Positions 15,901 through 24,041 of a stretch of 34,873 nucleotides of DNA are shown here, piece after piece. Each line of letters starts with the position of its first letter. The stretch's first letter is position 1. The notes below the pieces were generated by a model that saw nothing but the letters and a program-made list of their open reading frames with translations, searched no databases and was not told where the DNA came from. The position numbers and the translations under genes were made by a program. Source of the stretch: Alloprevotella sp. (GTDB lineage Bacteria > Bacteroidota > Bacteroidia > Bacteroidales > Bacteroidaceae). The stretch covers positions 1-34,873 of the forward strand of contig JAFUXE010000024.1 of the NCBI GenBank assembly GCA_017477205.1, in the 5' to 3' direction.

Positions 15901-17399
15901 CCAGCGTGGAGTTCGACTGGTGCGGTGTGCAAGCTCTGGGCACCATCCGCAAGGAAGGCTACCAGAGCGTGATGATAAACTACAACCCGGAGACGGTGAG
16001 CACGGACTACGACATGTGCGACCGCCTCTACTTTGACGAGCTCACGTTCGAGCGTGTCATGGACATCCTCGACCTTGAGAATCCGCATGGCGTCATTGTT
16101 TCCACGGGAGGACAAATCCCCAACAACCTCGCCATGCGCCTCGATGCGCAGCGGGTTCCCATCCTTGGCACGGCGGCCAAATACATCGACAATGCCGAGG
16201 ACCGCGAGAAGTTTTCCGCCATGCTGGGACGCATCGGCGTGGACCAGCCCGAGTGGAGCGCGCTCACGACGATGGAGGACATCAAGGAATTCATCGCAAA
16301 GGTGGGCTTCCCCGTGCTTGTCCGTCCCAGTTACGTGCTGTCGGGCGCCGCCATGAACGTCTGCTCCAACGAGGAGGAGCTGGAGCGCTTCCTGACGCTG
16401 GCCGCCAACGTATCGAAGAAGCATCCCGTCGTAGTGAGCAAGTTCCTGCAACATGCAAAGGAGGTGGAGATGGACGCCGTGGCAAAGGACGGCGAAATCA
16501 TCGCCTACGCCATCAGCGAACACATTGAATATGCCGGCGTACACTCAGGCGACGCCACCATACAGTTCCCGCCGCAGAAGCTCTACATCGAAACGGCGCG
16601 CCGCATCAAGAAGATTACCCGCGAGATAGCACGCGAGCTACACATCAGCGGCCCCTTCAACATCCAGTTCCTTGCAAAGGAGAACGACATCAAGGTCATC
16701 GAGTGCAACCTGCGCGCCAGCCGCAGCTTCCCCTTCGTCTCGAAGGTGCTGAAGATAAACCTCATCGAGCTTGCCACGCGCATCATGCTGGGCCTGCCCG
16801 TAGAGAAGCCCAAGAAGAACCTCTTCGACCTCGACTATGTGGGTGTGAAAGCCTCGCAGTTCTCCTTCAACCGCTTGCAGAATGCCGACCCCGTGCTGGG
16901 TGTTGACATGGCCAGCACGGGCGAAGTGGGATGCTTGGGTGAAGACCCACGCTCAGCCCTCATCAAGAGCCTGCTTTCCGTAGGTCTGCGCGTACCGGAG
17001 CACAGCATCCTGCTCAGTTCCGGCGACGCGAAACAGAAGGCGGAGATGCTGGAAGCCTCGAAGATGCTGGCAGAACGCGGCTACAGGCTCTACGCCACGG
17101 AACACACGAGCCGCTATCTCACGGAGAACGGCATCGAGAACACACGCGTCTATTGGCCCGACCAGCAGGGCGAGCCGCAGGTGCTGACGCTACTGCACGA
17201 CAAGGAAATCGACATGGTAGTAAACATGCCGCGCGACCTCTCGAACCGCGAAATCACCAACGGCTACCGCATACGCCGCGCCGCCATCGACCTGAACATA
17301 CCGCTGCTGACCAACGCACGTCTGGCCTCAGCCTTCATCAACGCGTTCTGTACACTACCGCTGACGGAAGTAGATATAAAGAGCTGGGACGAGTTCTAA
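12996..17399 (+). CDS. carAB: Fused carbamoyl-phosphate synthase CarA-CarB
   Basis: This single 1467-residue frame contains both subunits, which are normally two bacterial genes. Residues 1-363 are CarA: the N-terminal small-subunit fold (SNGARFHGVSFGYEKSVAGE), then a class I amidotransferase with Cys260 (GICMGNQLL), His344 and Glu346 (FHPEAASGP). Residues 364-402 are encoded by a palindromic repeat element (14085-14201). Residues 403-1467 are full-length CarB: two ATP-grasp halves (first begins KVLLLGSGALKIGEAGEFDY; second begins SVVVLGSGAYRIGSSVEFDW) and a C-terminal MGS-like allosteric domain (about 1330-1467). The enzyme makes carbamoyl phosphate from glutamine, bicarbonate and ATP for pyrimidine and arginine synthesis. 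No stop, frameshift or missing catalytic residue is seen, so a working fusion like the eukaryotic CPS is plausible. The start overlaps the purF-like stop by 4 nt. Confidence 0.93.
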   Translation: MKYNATLVLSNGARFHGVSFGYEKSVAGEVVFNTAMTGYPESLTDPSYAGQLMTLTFPLVGNYGVPDSGATEGNALSGFMESERIHAKALIVADYSEEFSHWNACESLAEWLKREKVPGITGIDTRELTKVLREHGVMMGKIIIDSPENADSPEIPETPDYGSINWVEKVSCKEVVTYNEGAEKRVVLVDCGVKHNIIRNLVRRGVEVIRVPWDYDFNQLEFDGLFLANGPGDPDMCEKTVENIRRFLQNPSVRPCMGICMGNQLLSKAAGATIYKLKYGHRSHNQPVRMVGTNRCFITSQNHGYAVDTSTLSADWEPLFVNMNDGSNEGIRHKTNPWFSAQFHPEAASGPLDTEFLFDVFVKSLTPDPFPKERGIDSSIIENINDKSNYSPLLGKGVGGKAKVLLLGSGALKIGEAGEFDYSGSQALKALHEEGIETVLINPNIATVQTSEGVADKIYFLPVTPFFVERVIEKERPDGILLAFGGQTALNCGVELHRSGVLERYGVQVLGTPVQAIMDTEDRELFVEKLNEIDVKTIKSEACESMEDARRAARELGYPVIVRAAYALGGLGSGFCDNEEELDRTCEKAFSFSPQVLVEKSLKGWKEIEYEVVRDCYDNCITVCNMENFDPLGIHTGESIVIAPSQTLTNAEYHKLRALAIKIVRHIGIVGECNVQYALDPNSEDYRVIEVNARLSRSSALASKATGYPLAFVAAKLGLGYGLFELKNSVTKDTSAFFEPALDYVVCKIPRWDLGKFRGVNRELGSSMKSVGEVMAIGRTFEEAIQKGIRMVGQGLHGFVGNKELKIADIRASLAAPTDKRILVIEKAFFDGMTVDEIHELTKIDKWFLHKLEHIYNINKALKAATLPLSHDLLRKAKTYGFTDFQVARALHMEKEMEMEQAQLLVRQWRKEAGILPYIKQIDTLAAEYPARTNYLYMTYGAVAHDITPSEAGAKSVVVLGSGAYRIGSSVEFDWCGVQALGTIRKEGYQSVMINYNPETVSTDYDMCDRLYFDELTFERVMDILDLENPHGVIVSTGGQIPNNLAMRLDAQRVPILGTAAKYIDNAEDREKFSAMLGRIGVDQPEWSALTTMEDIKEFIAKVGFPVLVRPSYVLSGAAMNVCSNEEELERFLTLAANVSKKHPVVVSKFLQHAKEVEMDAVAKDGEIIAYAISEHIEYAGVHSGDATIQFPPQKLYIETARRIKKITREIARELHISGPFNIQFLAKENDIKVIECNLRASRSFPFVSKVLKINLIELATRIMLGLPVEKPKKNLFDLDYVGVKASQFSFNRLQNADPVLGVDMASTGEVGCLGEDPRSALIKSLLSVGLRVPEHSILLSSGDAKQKAEMLEASKMLAERGYRLYATEHTSRYLTENGIENTRVYWPDQQGEPQVLTLLHDKEIDMVVNMPRDLSNREITNGYRIRRAAIDLNIPLLTNARLASAFINAFCTLPLTEVDIKSWDEF
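14085..14201 (+). repeat. In-frame palindromic (MITE/RPE-like) element joining carA and carB
   Basis: The left arm 14085-14120 (AGCCTCACCCCCGACCCC, then TTTCCCAAGGAGAGGGGG) and the right arm 14165-14201 are inverted repeats with only about three mismatches over 36 bp, around a 44-bp AT-rich spacer. The element is 117 bp, an exact multiple of 3, and contains no stop in the carAB frame. It encodes SLTPDPFPKERG (left), a polar spacer, then SPLLGKGVGGKA (right). It sits exactly between the end of CarA and the start of CarB. A single related arm lies at 1108-1149. Confidence 0.92.
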
Positions 17400-17406
17400 G
17401 AAAGAG

Positions 17407-17485
17407 AACAAGCGGACGGGTAAACGAGTAAACCTGTAAACAAGCTACAACTTGTCACTTGTCACTCGTCACTTGTCACTCGTCT
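17407..17485 (+). repeat. Octamer/heptamer mosaic repeat, copy A
   Basis: The left part repeats an octamer of the form RRGTAAAC (GTAAAC recurs at 8-bp steps). The right part repeats the heptamer TTGTCAC/TCGTCAC five times. It lies just after the carAB stop. The same two-part design occurs at 24042-24121 (inverted) and 25312-25378. Confidence 0.75.
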
Positions 17486-17494
17486 AGTAAAGTT

Positions 17495-17632
17495 CTAACG
17501 CCGATTGTCCTGTGCCTGTCCTTGCAGGCGCTGGAGTTCGGCTGACAGGCGTTGGCACATGGCGCCATTGCCCATTTCCTGATAACGTTTGAGGGAATAT
17601 CTGAGGTTCTCTATCTGTTTCTGCGTATCCAT
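17495..17632 (-). CDS. Small helical protein, 45 aa
   Basis: The product (starting MDTQKQIENLRYSLKRYQEM) is a single charged amphipathic helix, followed by a second helix (CQRLSAELQRLQ) and a basic end. It resembles short coiled-coil hypothetical proteins of Bacteroidetes; the function is unknown. The frame could extend upstream to an ATG at 17713. However, a promoter-like TACCTTTG box on this strand at 17706-17699 places the transcript start inside that extension, and the extra residues look random. I therefore prefer the ATG at 17632. It is transcribed convergently with carAB and divergently from cdd. Confidence 0.55.
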   Translation of the reverse strand: MDTQKQIENLRYSLKRYQEMGNGAMCQRLSAELQRLQGQAQDNRR

Positions 17633-17698
17633 AATGTAGTAAGTTTTGCCCTCGCAGGGAGGGACTGTGTTCAACAAGTTATCTGTTCTTTCTGGGGG

Positions 17699-17706
17699 CA
17701 AAGGTA
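17699..17706 (-). promoter_or_regulatory. Promoter -7 box for the 45-aa protein
   Basis: The minus strand reads TACCTTTG, matching TAnnTTTG. A TTTG lies 23 bp upstream (17733-17730), slightly beyond the usual spacing. Confidence 0.4.
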
Positions 17707-17842
17707 GTGCCACAAGTGATTCCAGCCCCCAAAAACCGCGCGAGTTGTTTACTTTGTCGCGGTTTTTTAAGATTTCAAGCCCACTTCTGGCACGCCGAGA
17801 TAACGTTTTTGCGCCTTTGAAGCCACTTTTCGGGCCAAACGC

Positions 17843-17873
17843 TTTCCCGTTTCGTACTTTTGTGCTACGTTTG
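17843..17873 (+). promoter_or_regulatory. Promoter of cdd
   Basis: TACGTTTG at 17866-17873 fits TAnnTTTG, with TTTC at 17843-17846 (19-bp spacing). A second overlapping box, TACTTTTG at 17855-17862, could also serve. Either gives a short leader before the ATG at 17901. Confidence 0.5.
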
Positions 17874-17900
17874 TCCGCTTAAACTTTCACGCTAAGAGCC

Positions 17901-18380
17901 ATGAAACACGAACATTTACGGCTTGACTACCACATGGTACAGCCCGAAGAACTCGCCGAGGACGACCGCGCATTGGTTGAAGAAGCCAAGGAGGCCACCT
18001 ACAGCAGTTTCTCCCCATATTCCCATTTTCGCGTCGGCGCCGCCCTCCGCATGGAGAACGGAGAGGTCTTTCGGGGCAGCAATCAGGAGAATGCGTCCTT
18101 CACGACAGGCCTCTGTGCAGAACGTACGGCCATCTTCTATGCCACGGCGAAATGCCCGGACACAGCTGTGACGACCATTGCCATCGCTGCGCGCGGCCAG
18201 GACGGAGCCTTCACGCAGGATCCCATAAGCCCCTGCGGTGCCTGCCGTCAGGTACTGGCCGAGATAGAACACCGCGCGGGACGCCCCATGCGCGTGCTTC
18301 TCTACAGCCTCAGCGGCATCATCGTCATGGACTCCGTCGGAACGCTTCTTCCCCTGCAATTCAATGGCGATTCCCTTTGA
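17901..18380 (+). CDS. cdd: Cytidine deaminase
   Basis: Both zinc-binding motifs are present: CAERTA (C72, with catalytic E74) and PCGACRQ (C112, C115). The N-terminal YSSFSPYSHFRVGAALR is the usual substrate-pocket segment of homotetrameric cytidine deaminases. The enzyme converts cytidine and deoxycytidine to uridine and deoxyuridine in pyrimidine salvage. At 159 residues it is slightly longer than the common ~130-140 form because of a ~20-residue N-terminal extension. The start at 17901 is the first ATG after the promoter. The TGA overlaps the -33 box of the next promoter (18376-18379). Confidence 0.92.
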   Translation: MKHEHLRLDYHMVQPEELAEDDRALVEEAKEATYSSFSPYSHFRVGAALRMENGEVFRGSNQENASFTTGLCAERTAIFYATAKCPDTAVTTIAIAARGQDGAFTQDPISPCGACRQVLAEIEHRAGRPMRVLLYSLSGIIVMDSVGTLLPLQFNGDSL

Positions 18381-18406
18381 CGGGGAGAAGAAAATGCGTA
18401 TCTTCG
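18376..18406 (+). promoter_or_regulatory. Promoter of the DUF3127 gene
   Basis: TTTG (18376-18379) and TATCTTCG (18399-18406, one mismatch to TAnnTTTG) are 19 bp apart. A near-identical box, TATCTTCG followed by CG, precedes ftsY at 24308. Transcription should start near 18413, about 45 nt before the ATG at 18458. Confidence 0.55.
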
Positions 18407-18457
18407 CGCCGCGAAAGAGAACATACACACCAAATATCATATCATCAACCAAGAAAA

Positions 18458-18874
18458 ATGGAAATTACAGGTAAAATCATTCACGCATCCGAACCTCGTG
18501 GCGGCGTGTCGCAGCGCACAGGAAACACATGGAAAAGCCAGGACTTCGTCATCGAATGGTACGAAAACAACTTCCCGCGCCACTGCATCTTCACCGTCTT
18601 CGGCGAAGACCGCCTCAACCAGTTCAACATACAGCTGAACCAGGAGTACACCGTGTCCTTCGACATTGACGCACACGAGTACAACGGACGCTGGTTCAAC
18701 GACATCCGCGCATGGCGCGTAGCACCTCCCCAGGCCGCCGCACCCGCCGCCGTAGCAGCTCCCGCGCCGCAGGCCGTCGGTACGCCCGCACAGCCCGTTG
18801 CTCCCGAGGTGCCCGCTCCCACGGCTCCCGCACCCTCCTTCGAACAAGCTCCCGAAGACAACCTGCCCTTCTGA
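18458..18874 (+). CDS. DUF3127 domain protein (OB-fold-like)
   Basis: Residues 1-90 match DUF3127 (MEITGKIIHASEPRGGVSQR, KSQDFVIEWYENNFPRHCIF, GRWFNDIRAWRV), a small Bacteroidetes domain that resembles single-stranded nucleic-acid-binding OB folds. Residues 91-138 are a Pro/Ala-rich disordered tail (PQAAAPAAVAAPAPQ) ending in an acidic EDNLPF. That arrangement recalls the acidic C-terminal tip of single-strand DNA-binding proteins, although a role here is inference. The frame extends far upstream without a stop, but the promoter at 18376-18406 and the start of homology fix the ATG at 18458. Confidence 0.85.
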   Translation: MEITGKIIHASEPRGGVSQRTGNTWKSQDFVIEWYENNFPRHCIFTVFGEDRLNQFNIQLNQEYTVSFDIDAHEYNGRWFNDIRAWRVAPPQAAAPAAVAAPAPQAVGTPAQPVAPEVPAPTAPAPSFEQAPEDNLPF

Positions 18875-18885
18875 CACCGTAAGAC

Positions 18886-19554
18886 ATGAGGTACGTCGTT
18901 CGCTTTCTGAAGTGGGCAGTCATCCTCTTCTTCTCATCCTCAATACTGGGTGTCCTGTACTACAAATGGATGCCCGTTGAGTACACACCGCTCATGCTCA
19001 TCCGCTATGCGCAGCAGTCGCAAGCAGGTGAGCATGCGCACATTAAGCACCGTTGGGTGCCGCTTGACAGCATCCCCGAGGCCATGCAGTGGGCCGTCAT
19101 CGCCAGCGAAGACCAGAACTTTCGCAGCCACTACGGCTTTGACGTCAACGCCATTGAGCAGGCCATAGAGGAACGCGAGCGCACCGGACGCCGGCGGGGA
19201 GCCAGCACCATCACGCAGCAAACAGCCAAGAACGTGTTCCTATGGCCGCATTCGGACTGGGTGCGCAAAGGCTTTGAAGCCTACTTCACGGTACTGATTG
19301 AGCTGTTCTGGTCGAAGGACCGCATCCTGGAGGTGTATCTCAACAGCATCGAGATGGGAAATGGCATCTACGGCGTACAAGCCGCGGCGGAAGAGCACTT
19401 CGGCACCAGTGCCGCAAAGTTGCGGCGAAACGAGTGTGCCCTCATCGCCGCCTGCCTTCCCAACCCCCTGAAGTACAACGCCGGAGCACCTTCCGGCTAT
19501 ATCCGCAACCGCCAGCGCTGGATACTCCGGCAAATGAAGAACCTGGGAGGATAA
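18886..19554 (+). CDS. mtgA: Monofunctional biosynthetic peptidoglycan transglycosylase
   Basis: A single N-terminal membrane anchor (about residues 8-25) is followed by the GT51 domain. Motif 1 SEDQNFRSHYGFD supplies catalytic Glu75, motif 2 is GASTITQQTAKNVFL (105-119), motif 3 RKGFEAYFTVLIEL carries the second Glu131, and motif 4 is YLNSIEMGNGIYG. It polymerises lipid II into glycan strands at the outer face of the inner membrane. At 222 residues it is the usual MtgA size and has no transpeptidase domain. It starts 11 bp after the DUF3127 stop, so the two may be co-transcribed. Confidence 0.92.
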   Translation: MRYVVRFLKWAVILFFSSSILGVLYYKWMPVEYTPLMLIRYAQQSQAGEHAHIKHRWVPLDSIPEAMQWAVIASEDQNFRSHYGFDVNAIEQAIEERERTGRRRGASTITQQTAKNVFLWPHSDWVRKGFEAYFTVLIELFWSKDRILEVYLNSIEMGNGIYGVQAAAEEHFGTSAAKLRRNECALIAACLPNPLKYNAGAPSGYIRNRQRWILRQMKNLGG

Positions 19555-19609
19555 GAGGGGCACAGGACCATATTTACGATATTTACAGAACACACCTTAT
19601 ATAATCCAA

Positions 19610-20269
19610 ATGAACACTCTTCGCAACAAAGTCATTCGCGCCGTCTGCCTGCTTGCCATTGGCGGCCTCTTGGTCTGCGTCTCCGAGCAAGCCCCCCTCT
19701 GGATTACCCAGGGCATCGGCACCCTGTTCGGCCTTTCCGGTATCTTCTCCCTGCTCAGCCTCTTCCGCAAGGACGTTGGGCGCCGTGAGACAGTCCTTTA
19801 CCCCGTACTGGGCCTTGCCTCCCTCGCGCTCGGCGTATATCTGATCGGCTGGCCGGCGAGCGTCGTCAGCCTTCTGCTCTACCTGCTTGCAGGCCTTCTC
19901 GTGCTGGCGGGATGCGTACAGGCCGTTTCGCGCCTGCGCATGCAGCGCATGGGGATAAAGCTCAACGCCGCCACGTATTTCATTCCCCTGCTCACCGTCG
20001 GTGCCGGTGTATTCGTGGCTCTCTACCCATTGGGGACGGCCGCCGTTCCTTTCATCATCCTCGGTGCGGCCTACATCCTCTACGCACTCCTCGAGCTCTG
20101 GTCTGCGCTGGAACTCCATCGCTGGCAGAAGCAGCAGGAGAAAGTCCTTGAGGAAGGAAAAGCCACGGAAGACGCCGTTGCCGAGGAGGTGACGGACAGC
20201 GAAGCCACTGCCGAAGCCGAAAGCTCTGAGCCCAAAGCCATCACCGCCGATGTGGAAACCGAAGACTGA
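19610..20269 (+). CDS. DUF308 (HdeD-like) membrane protein
   Basis: There are six predicted membrane helices in three pairs (starting IRAVCLLAIGGLLVCV, APLWITQGIGTLFGLSGI, VLYPVLGLASLALGVYLI, SVVSLLLYLLAGLLVLAG, TYFIPLLTVGAGVFVALY, AVPFIILGAAYILYALLE). This is the DUF308/HdeD layout. A charged, acidic cytoplasmic tail of about 50 residues follows (EEGKATEDAVAEEVTDSEAT). HdeD itself is linked to acid resistance in Escherichia coli; no role is known for this version. The 3' end overlaps the GT39 start by 20 bp, so the two are translationally linked. Confidence 0.8.
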   Translation: MNTLRNKVIRAVCLLAIGGLLVCVSEQAPLWITQGIGTLFGLSGIFSLLSLFRKDVGRRETVLYPVLGLASLALGVYLIGWPASVVSLLLYLLAGLLVLAGCVQAVSRLRMQRMGIKLNAATYFIPLLTVGAGVFVALYPLGTAAVPFIILGAAYILYALLELWSALELHRWQKQQEKVLEEGKATEDAVAEEVTDSEATAEAESSEPKAITADVETED

Positions 20270-22010
20270 CCGGACGCGGGCAGCACTGCTGTTGCTCTGC
20301 CTGGGGCTCCTGATGTTCGTACCCTTCCTGGGGCTTACGGACTTCAACTCCAAGGGCGAGCCGCGCGAGGCACTTGTAGCCCAGCAGATGCTGCAAAGCG
20401 GCAACTGGATTCTGCCCGAGACACAGGACGGAGAGTTTGCCTACAAGCCGCCAATGCTACACTGGCTCGTCGCTACCGCTTCGCTCCCGATGGGCGAAGT
20501 GACGGAATGGACGTCCCGCCTGCCCTCCGCCCTCGCCGCCATCCTGACGGCTCTGTACACATTTCTCTTTTTTACGCGACGCACGCGCACGCGAGGAAGC
20601 GAGGGGGAAACCCTGCAGAGCGGGTTCCTCACCGCCGTCATCCTGCTGACATCCTTCGAGATGTTCCGTGCCGCAGGCAACTGCCGGGTGGACATGGTGC
20701 TGACGTTCTTCATGGCAGCAGCATTCTTCCACCTCTACGGCTGGGTGGAACGCGGCATGCGCGGCTTCCCGCTGTGGGCTGTTGCCATGATGGGGCTTGG
20801 CACCTTGACGAAGGGTCCCGTTGCCATCCTGCTTCCCTGCATGGTCTGCGGCCTGTTTGCCCTCGTCGTCACCCACGAGCGGGAGGAGAACAAGGTGCAG
20901 CGCGCCAAACGCTGGACGCTGACGTTCCTGCGCTTCTTCGGCGTTGGCTTGTGTGCCTTGCTGATTCCCGGCCTCTGGTACTATGCCGCATGGCATCAGG
21001 CCGGCGACAAGTTCCTCTACCTCGTCTATGAGGAAAACGTCCTGCGCTTCCTCGGCCGCATGCCCTACCACAGCCATGAGCACGGCCTTTTCTACTATTT
21101 CCCCGTCCTGCTGGCCGGACTCCTTCCCTGGGCACTGCTGCTGCTCGCCGTCCTGTTCCCCCTGCCGCGCAAGGAACAGTTTGTCAACCTGCGGCAACGA
21201 CTCTCATCCCGTCAGTGGATGAGCGGGAAAGATGCGCCGGACATGCTGAGCCTCTTCTGCCGCATTGCCGTCGCACTCATCTTCTTTTTCTACCTCATCC
21301 CGAAGAGCAAGCGCGGCGTCTATCTGCTGCCCTTCTACCCTTTCCTGTCGTATTACATGGCATGCTACGTCCTGCGCCTCAGCCGCCAGCGCCCCAAGGT
21401 GCTCACGGTGTTTCAGTGGACAATCTCCGTGTTGCTGCTTGCAGGCGTTGCGGGCTATACGCTCATGCAATATGGCGTGTTTGAAATCAAGGGGCTACCC
21501 GTTGCAGACATTGAGAGCGAATATCCCATGCTGATGGCCTGCTGCGCGCTGATTGCGGCCTATTTCATCCTTCAACGCCAACTACCGCACGTAAGCCTTG
21601 CCGTTTACAATGTCGTGGCATGCTACGTCCTGTTGCAGGCCTTTGTCCTCCCCCCCATCCTCAATGCCAAGTCGGACAAGCCCTTTGCCTCCGTCCTCCT
21701 CGCAGAGTCGGCACGCACTCCTGCCTACAACTATGCCAACGACGGCACGGGCATGATTCACTATTTCACCTTGCAGTTCTACACCGCAGGGCGCGTTCAG
21801 AACTGGCCCGAAGCCGAGGAGTCCGCACGCTTCAACACGTCTCAGCGGCAGATGCCGGAGAGCGGCATCCTGCTCATCGGTGAGAAAGACGTGGAAAAGT
21901 TCGAGGCATCCTTCCCGCAATACCGCCTCCATGCTCCCGAGGACCTGCACCACCGCAGCTGTGACACCCGCCAGAACCTCCTCATCTACAGATTCCAGCG
22001 GCGCGAATAA
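20250..22010 (+). CDS. GT39-family (ArnT/PMT-like) membrane glycosyltransferase
   Basis: The protein has 586 residues with about eleven or twelve membrane helices. The first periplasmic loop (DFNSKGEPREALVAQQMLQS) carries the conserved Asp31 and Glu37 of GT39/GT83 enzymes such as ArnT and protein mannosyltransferases. A C-terminal soluble periplasmic part starts around residue 470. These enzymes transfer a sugar from a polyprenyl-phosphate carrier to lipid A or protein. The convergent GT2 gene (22264-23193) is of the kind that makes such polyprenyl-phosphate sugars, so the pair may act in one pathway (inference). It overlaps the DUF308 gene by 20 bp. Confidence 0.85.
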   Translation: MWKPKTDRTRAALLLLCLGLLMFVPFLGLTDFNSKGEPREALVAQQMLQSGNWILPETQDGEFAYKPPMLHWLVATASLPMGEVTEWTSRLPSALAAILTALYTFLFFTRRTRTRGSEGETLQSGFLTAVILLTSFEMFRAAGNCRVDMVLTFFMAAAFFHLYGWVERGMRGFPLWAVAMMGLGTLTKGPVAILLPCMVCGLFALVVTHEREENKVQRAKRWTLTFLRFFGVGLCALLIPGLWYYAAWHQAGDKFLYLVYEENVLRFLGRMPYHSHEHGLFYYFPVLLAGLLPWALLLLAVLFPLPRKEQFVNLRQRLSSRQWMSGKDAPDMLSLFCRIAVALIFFFYLIPKSKRGVYLLPFYPFLSYYMACYVLRLSRQRPKVLTVFQWTISVLLLAGVAGYTLMQYGVFEIKGLPVADIESEYPMLMACCALIAAYFILQRQLPHVSLAVYNVVACYVLLQAFVLPPILNAKSDKPFASVLLAESARTPAYNYANDGTGMIHYFTLQFYTAGRVQNWPEAEESARFNTSQRQMPESGILLIGEKDVEKFEASFPQYRLHAPEDLHHRSCDTRQNLLIYRFQRRE

Positions 22011-22035
22011 GTCCCAGCACCCCATCTGCACCTCA

Positions 22036-22054
22036 ATATCAAGCATTTAAAAGC
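22036..22054. repeat. Repeat-flank motif, copy 1
   Basis: ATATCAAGCATTTAAAAGC lies 19 bp before the 23-bp palindromic array. An almost identical motif (one substitution and one 1-nt indel) lies beside the second array at 33427-33446. Confidence 0.55.
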
Positions 22055-22073
22055 TTACCCAAGAACACTTTCT

Positions 22074-22234
22074 GAGATGTGCGCATACCTCGCCTTGAGG
22101 TGTGCGCACATCTCATGTTGAGGTAAGCGCAAAGCTCACTTCAAGGTAAGCGCACACCTTGAGTCAAGGTAAGCGCAAAGCTCAGGAAGAGGTGTGCGCA
22201 CACCTCGAAACGGGGTATGCGCACACCTTAAAAT
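22074..22234. repeat. Seven-copy 23-bp palindromic array
   Basis: There are seven contiguous 23-bp units, each an 18-bp near-palindrome of consensus GAGGTGTGCGCACACCTC followed by 5 variable bases. Units start at 22074, 22097, 22120, 22143, 22166, 22189 and 22212. Some units vary symmetrically (GAGGTAAGCGCAAAGCTC type). The array fills the gap between convergent GT39 and GT2 genes, so it lies at the 3' ends of both transcripts and could form hairpins there. Confidence 0.9.
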
Positions 22235-22263
22235 CCGGGATTAGGATACAAAAAACGGGGAAG

Positions 22264-23193
22264 TCAGACGCTCTCCTCGATGAAGTAGCGCGGACGACGC
22301 TTCACCTCGCTGTATATCTTGCCCACATACTCCCCGATGATGCCGACGGCAAGAAGGATGGCTCCACCGATGAACCACAGCGACACCAGTAGCGACGACC
22401 ATCCCGGAACTACCTGTCCGCGGGCATAGGAGACGAGGGCATAGACAATGGCGGCGATGGAGATGAGAATAAAGAAGAGGCCGAGATACACGATGAAACG
22501 CAGCGGCTTCACGCTGAACGACGTGATGCCGTCAAGCGCAAAGGCGAGCATCTTCTTCAGAGGATATTTCGACTCTCCCGCGAGACGCTCGCGGCGGTCG
22601 TAATAGACCACGCTGTGAGGGAATCCCAAGGAATAGACCATGCCGCGCAGGAACATGTTGCGCTCCGGGAAGTCCACCAACGCGTGCAACGTACGGCGGC
22701 TCATCAGGCGGAAGTCCGCGTGGTTGTAGAGGATGTCGCCGCCCAGCCACTTCACGAAGCGGTAGAAGCCCTGTGCCGTGGCACGCTTGAACCACGTGTC
22801 CGTCTTGCGCTCGCGTCGCACACCATAGACGATGTCCTTACCCTCCCGGAACTCGCGCACCATGCTGACGATGGCTTCCACGTCGTCCTGCAAGTCGGCA
22901 TCGATGGACACCGCTGCATCGGCATTTTCTGCCGCCCATTCCAGCCCGGCCCAAAGGGCCTGTTGGTGGCCGCGGTTGTGGGCAAGCTTCAAGCCATGTA
23001 TCTCCGCATGCTCTGCCGCATGCGTCTGGATGAGCTCCCAGGTGCGGTCGCGACTGCCGTCGTCCACGTAGAGCAGAACCGTCTCCGTTTCCAGTTCCGA
23101 ACGCAGTCGCCCGGCAATCTCCAACAGCTGCCGCGACGTTTCGGGCAGCATCTCCTGCTCGTTATAGCAAGGAACCACTATTGCTATCTTCAT
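22264..23193 (-). CDS. GT2 glycosyltransferase, GtrB/ArnC-like
   Basis: The N-terminal GT-A domain ([15 protein letters not shown], then [13 protein letters not shown] with the D44-D45 pair, then [13 protein letters not shown] as the DxD metal site) is followed by two C-terminal membrane helices (around 230-255 and 265-290). This is the layout of polyprenyl-phosphate glycosyltransferases such as GtrB, ArnC and DPM1, which load a nucleotide sugar onto undecaprenyl phosphate at the inner membrane. The start overlaps the pyrF stop by 4 nt (ATGA, minus strand), so it is translated from the pyrF transcript. The GT39 enzyme encoded convergently could use its product (inference). Confidence 0.87.
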   Translation of the reverse strand: MKIAIVVPCYNEQEMLPETSRQLLEIAGRLRSELETETVLLYVDDGSRDRTWELIQTHAAEHAEIHGLKLAHNRGHQQALWAGLEWAAENADAAVSIDADLQDDVEAIVSMVREFREGKDIVYGVRRERKTDTWFKRATAQGFYRFVKWLGGDILYNHADFRLMSRRTLHALVDFPERNMFLRGMVYSLGFPHSVVYYDRRERLAGESKYPLKKMLAFALDGITSFSVKPLRFIVYLGLFFILISIAAIVYALVSYARGQVVPGWSSLLVSLWFIGGAILLAVGIIGEYVGKIYSEVKRRPRYFIEESV

Positions 23194-24023
23194 AGCGCAG
23201 CGTATTTTTTCAGCATTTCATCCATTTCCTTCTGCAGTGCGCGGGCAGCCTCGCCTGCGGCATCCGCATAGTCCGCGCCGCTGCCGGCGTAGATGATGCC
23301 GCGCGACGAGTTCACCAGCAGTCCGCAGTCCTCGGTCATGCCGTAGCGGCACACCTCCTCCAGAGACCCGCCCTGCGCCCCCACGCCCGGCACAAGCAGG
23401 AAGTGGCGGGGCACCAGCCGGCGCACGTCCTCGAAGAGGCGGCCCTGCGTAGCACCCACGACGAACATCATCCGTTCGTCCGAGGCCCATTCCCGGGCGC
23501 GGCGCAGCACCTTCTCGAAAAGCCTCTCGCCCGTAGCGTCCTCCGTGAGCTGGAAGTCCACGCTGCCGCGGTTGCTCGTCAGCGCCAAAAGGACCACCCA
23601 CCTTTCCTCGTAGCTGAGGAAGGGCGTCACGGAGTCTTCACCCATGTAGGGCGCCACGGTCACGGCGTCGAAGTCCATGTCCTCGAAGACGGCGCGCGCA
23701 TACTGGCGGCTGGTGTTGCCGATGTCGCCGCGCTTCGCGTCCGCAATGAGGAAATGGTCAGGATAGCGCTCACGCAGGTACTCCGCCGTGCGCGCCAGTG
23801 CTTCCCAGCCCTGCAAGCCGTAGCATTCGTAGAAGGCGAGGTTCGGCTTGTAGGCCACGCACCAGGGGGCCGTAGCATCAATGATGTTCTTGTTGAAAGT
23901 GAAAAGCGGTTCGTCGTCAGCATCGAGGACGCACGGGGGCATCTTCTCCAGGTCGCAGTCCAGGCCGACGCACAGGAACGAACGCCTGTCGCGAATCTGC
24001 TGTATCAGTTTTTGCTTGTCCAT
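23190..24023 (-). CDS. pyrF: Orotidine 5'-phosphate decarboxylase
   Basis: This is a type 2 OMP decarboxylase of 277 residues. It has [14 protein letters not shown] at the start and the catalytic [11 protein letters not shown] (D95, K97, D100). Phosphate-binding glycine segments follow near the C-terminus ([25 protein letters not shown]). It makes UMP, the last step of de novo pyrimidine synthesis, while CarAB nearby performs the first step. The leader contains the inverted copy of the octamer/heptamer repeat. Its last bases overlap the GT2 gene. Confidence 0.94.
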   Translation of the reverse strand: MDKQKLIQQIRDRRSFLCVGLDCDLEKMPPCVLDADDEPLFTFNKNIIDATAPWCVAYKPNLAFYECYGLQGWEALARTAEYLRERYPDHFLIADAKRGDIGNTSRQYARAVFEDMDFDAVTVAPYMGEDSVTPFLSYEERWVVLLALTSNRGSVDFQLTEDATGERLFEKVLRRAREWASDERMMFVVGATQGRLFEDVRRLVPRHFLLVPGVGAQGGSLEEVCRYGMTEDCGLLVNSSRGIIYAGSGADYADAAGEAARALQKEMDEMLKKYAAL

Positions 24024-24041
24024 GAAGAGAAAACAACTTTA

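Noticed and set aside
15294..16544. 416-codon minus-strand frame opposite carB
   Set aside because: Shadow of GC-rich CarB coding; no recognisable protein motif.
18152..18457. Long upstream extension of the DUF3127 frame
   Set aside because: It overlaps cdd and precedes the promoter; the homology begins at the ATG 18458.
22074..22234. 23-bp array as a CRISPR
   Set aside because: The gap between palindromes is only 5 bp and there are no unique spacers or cas genes.
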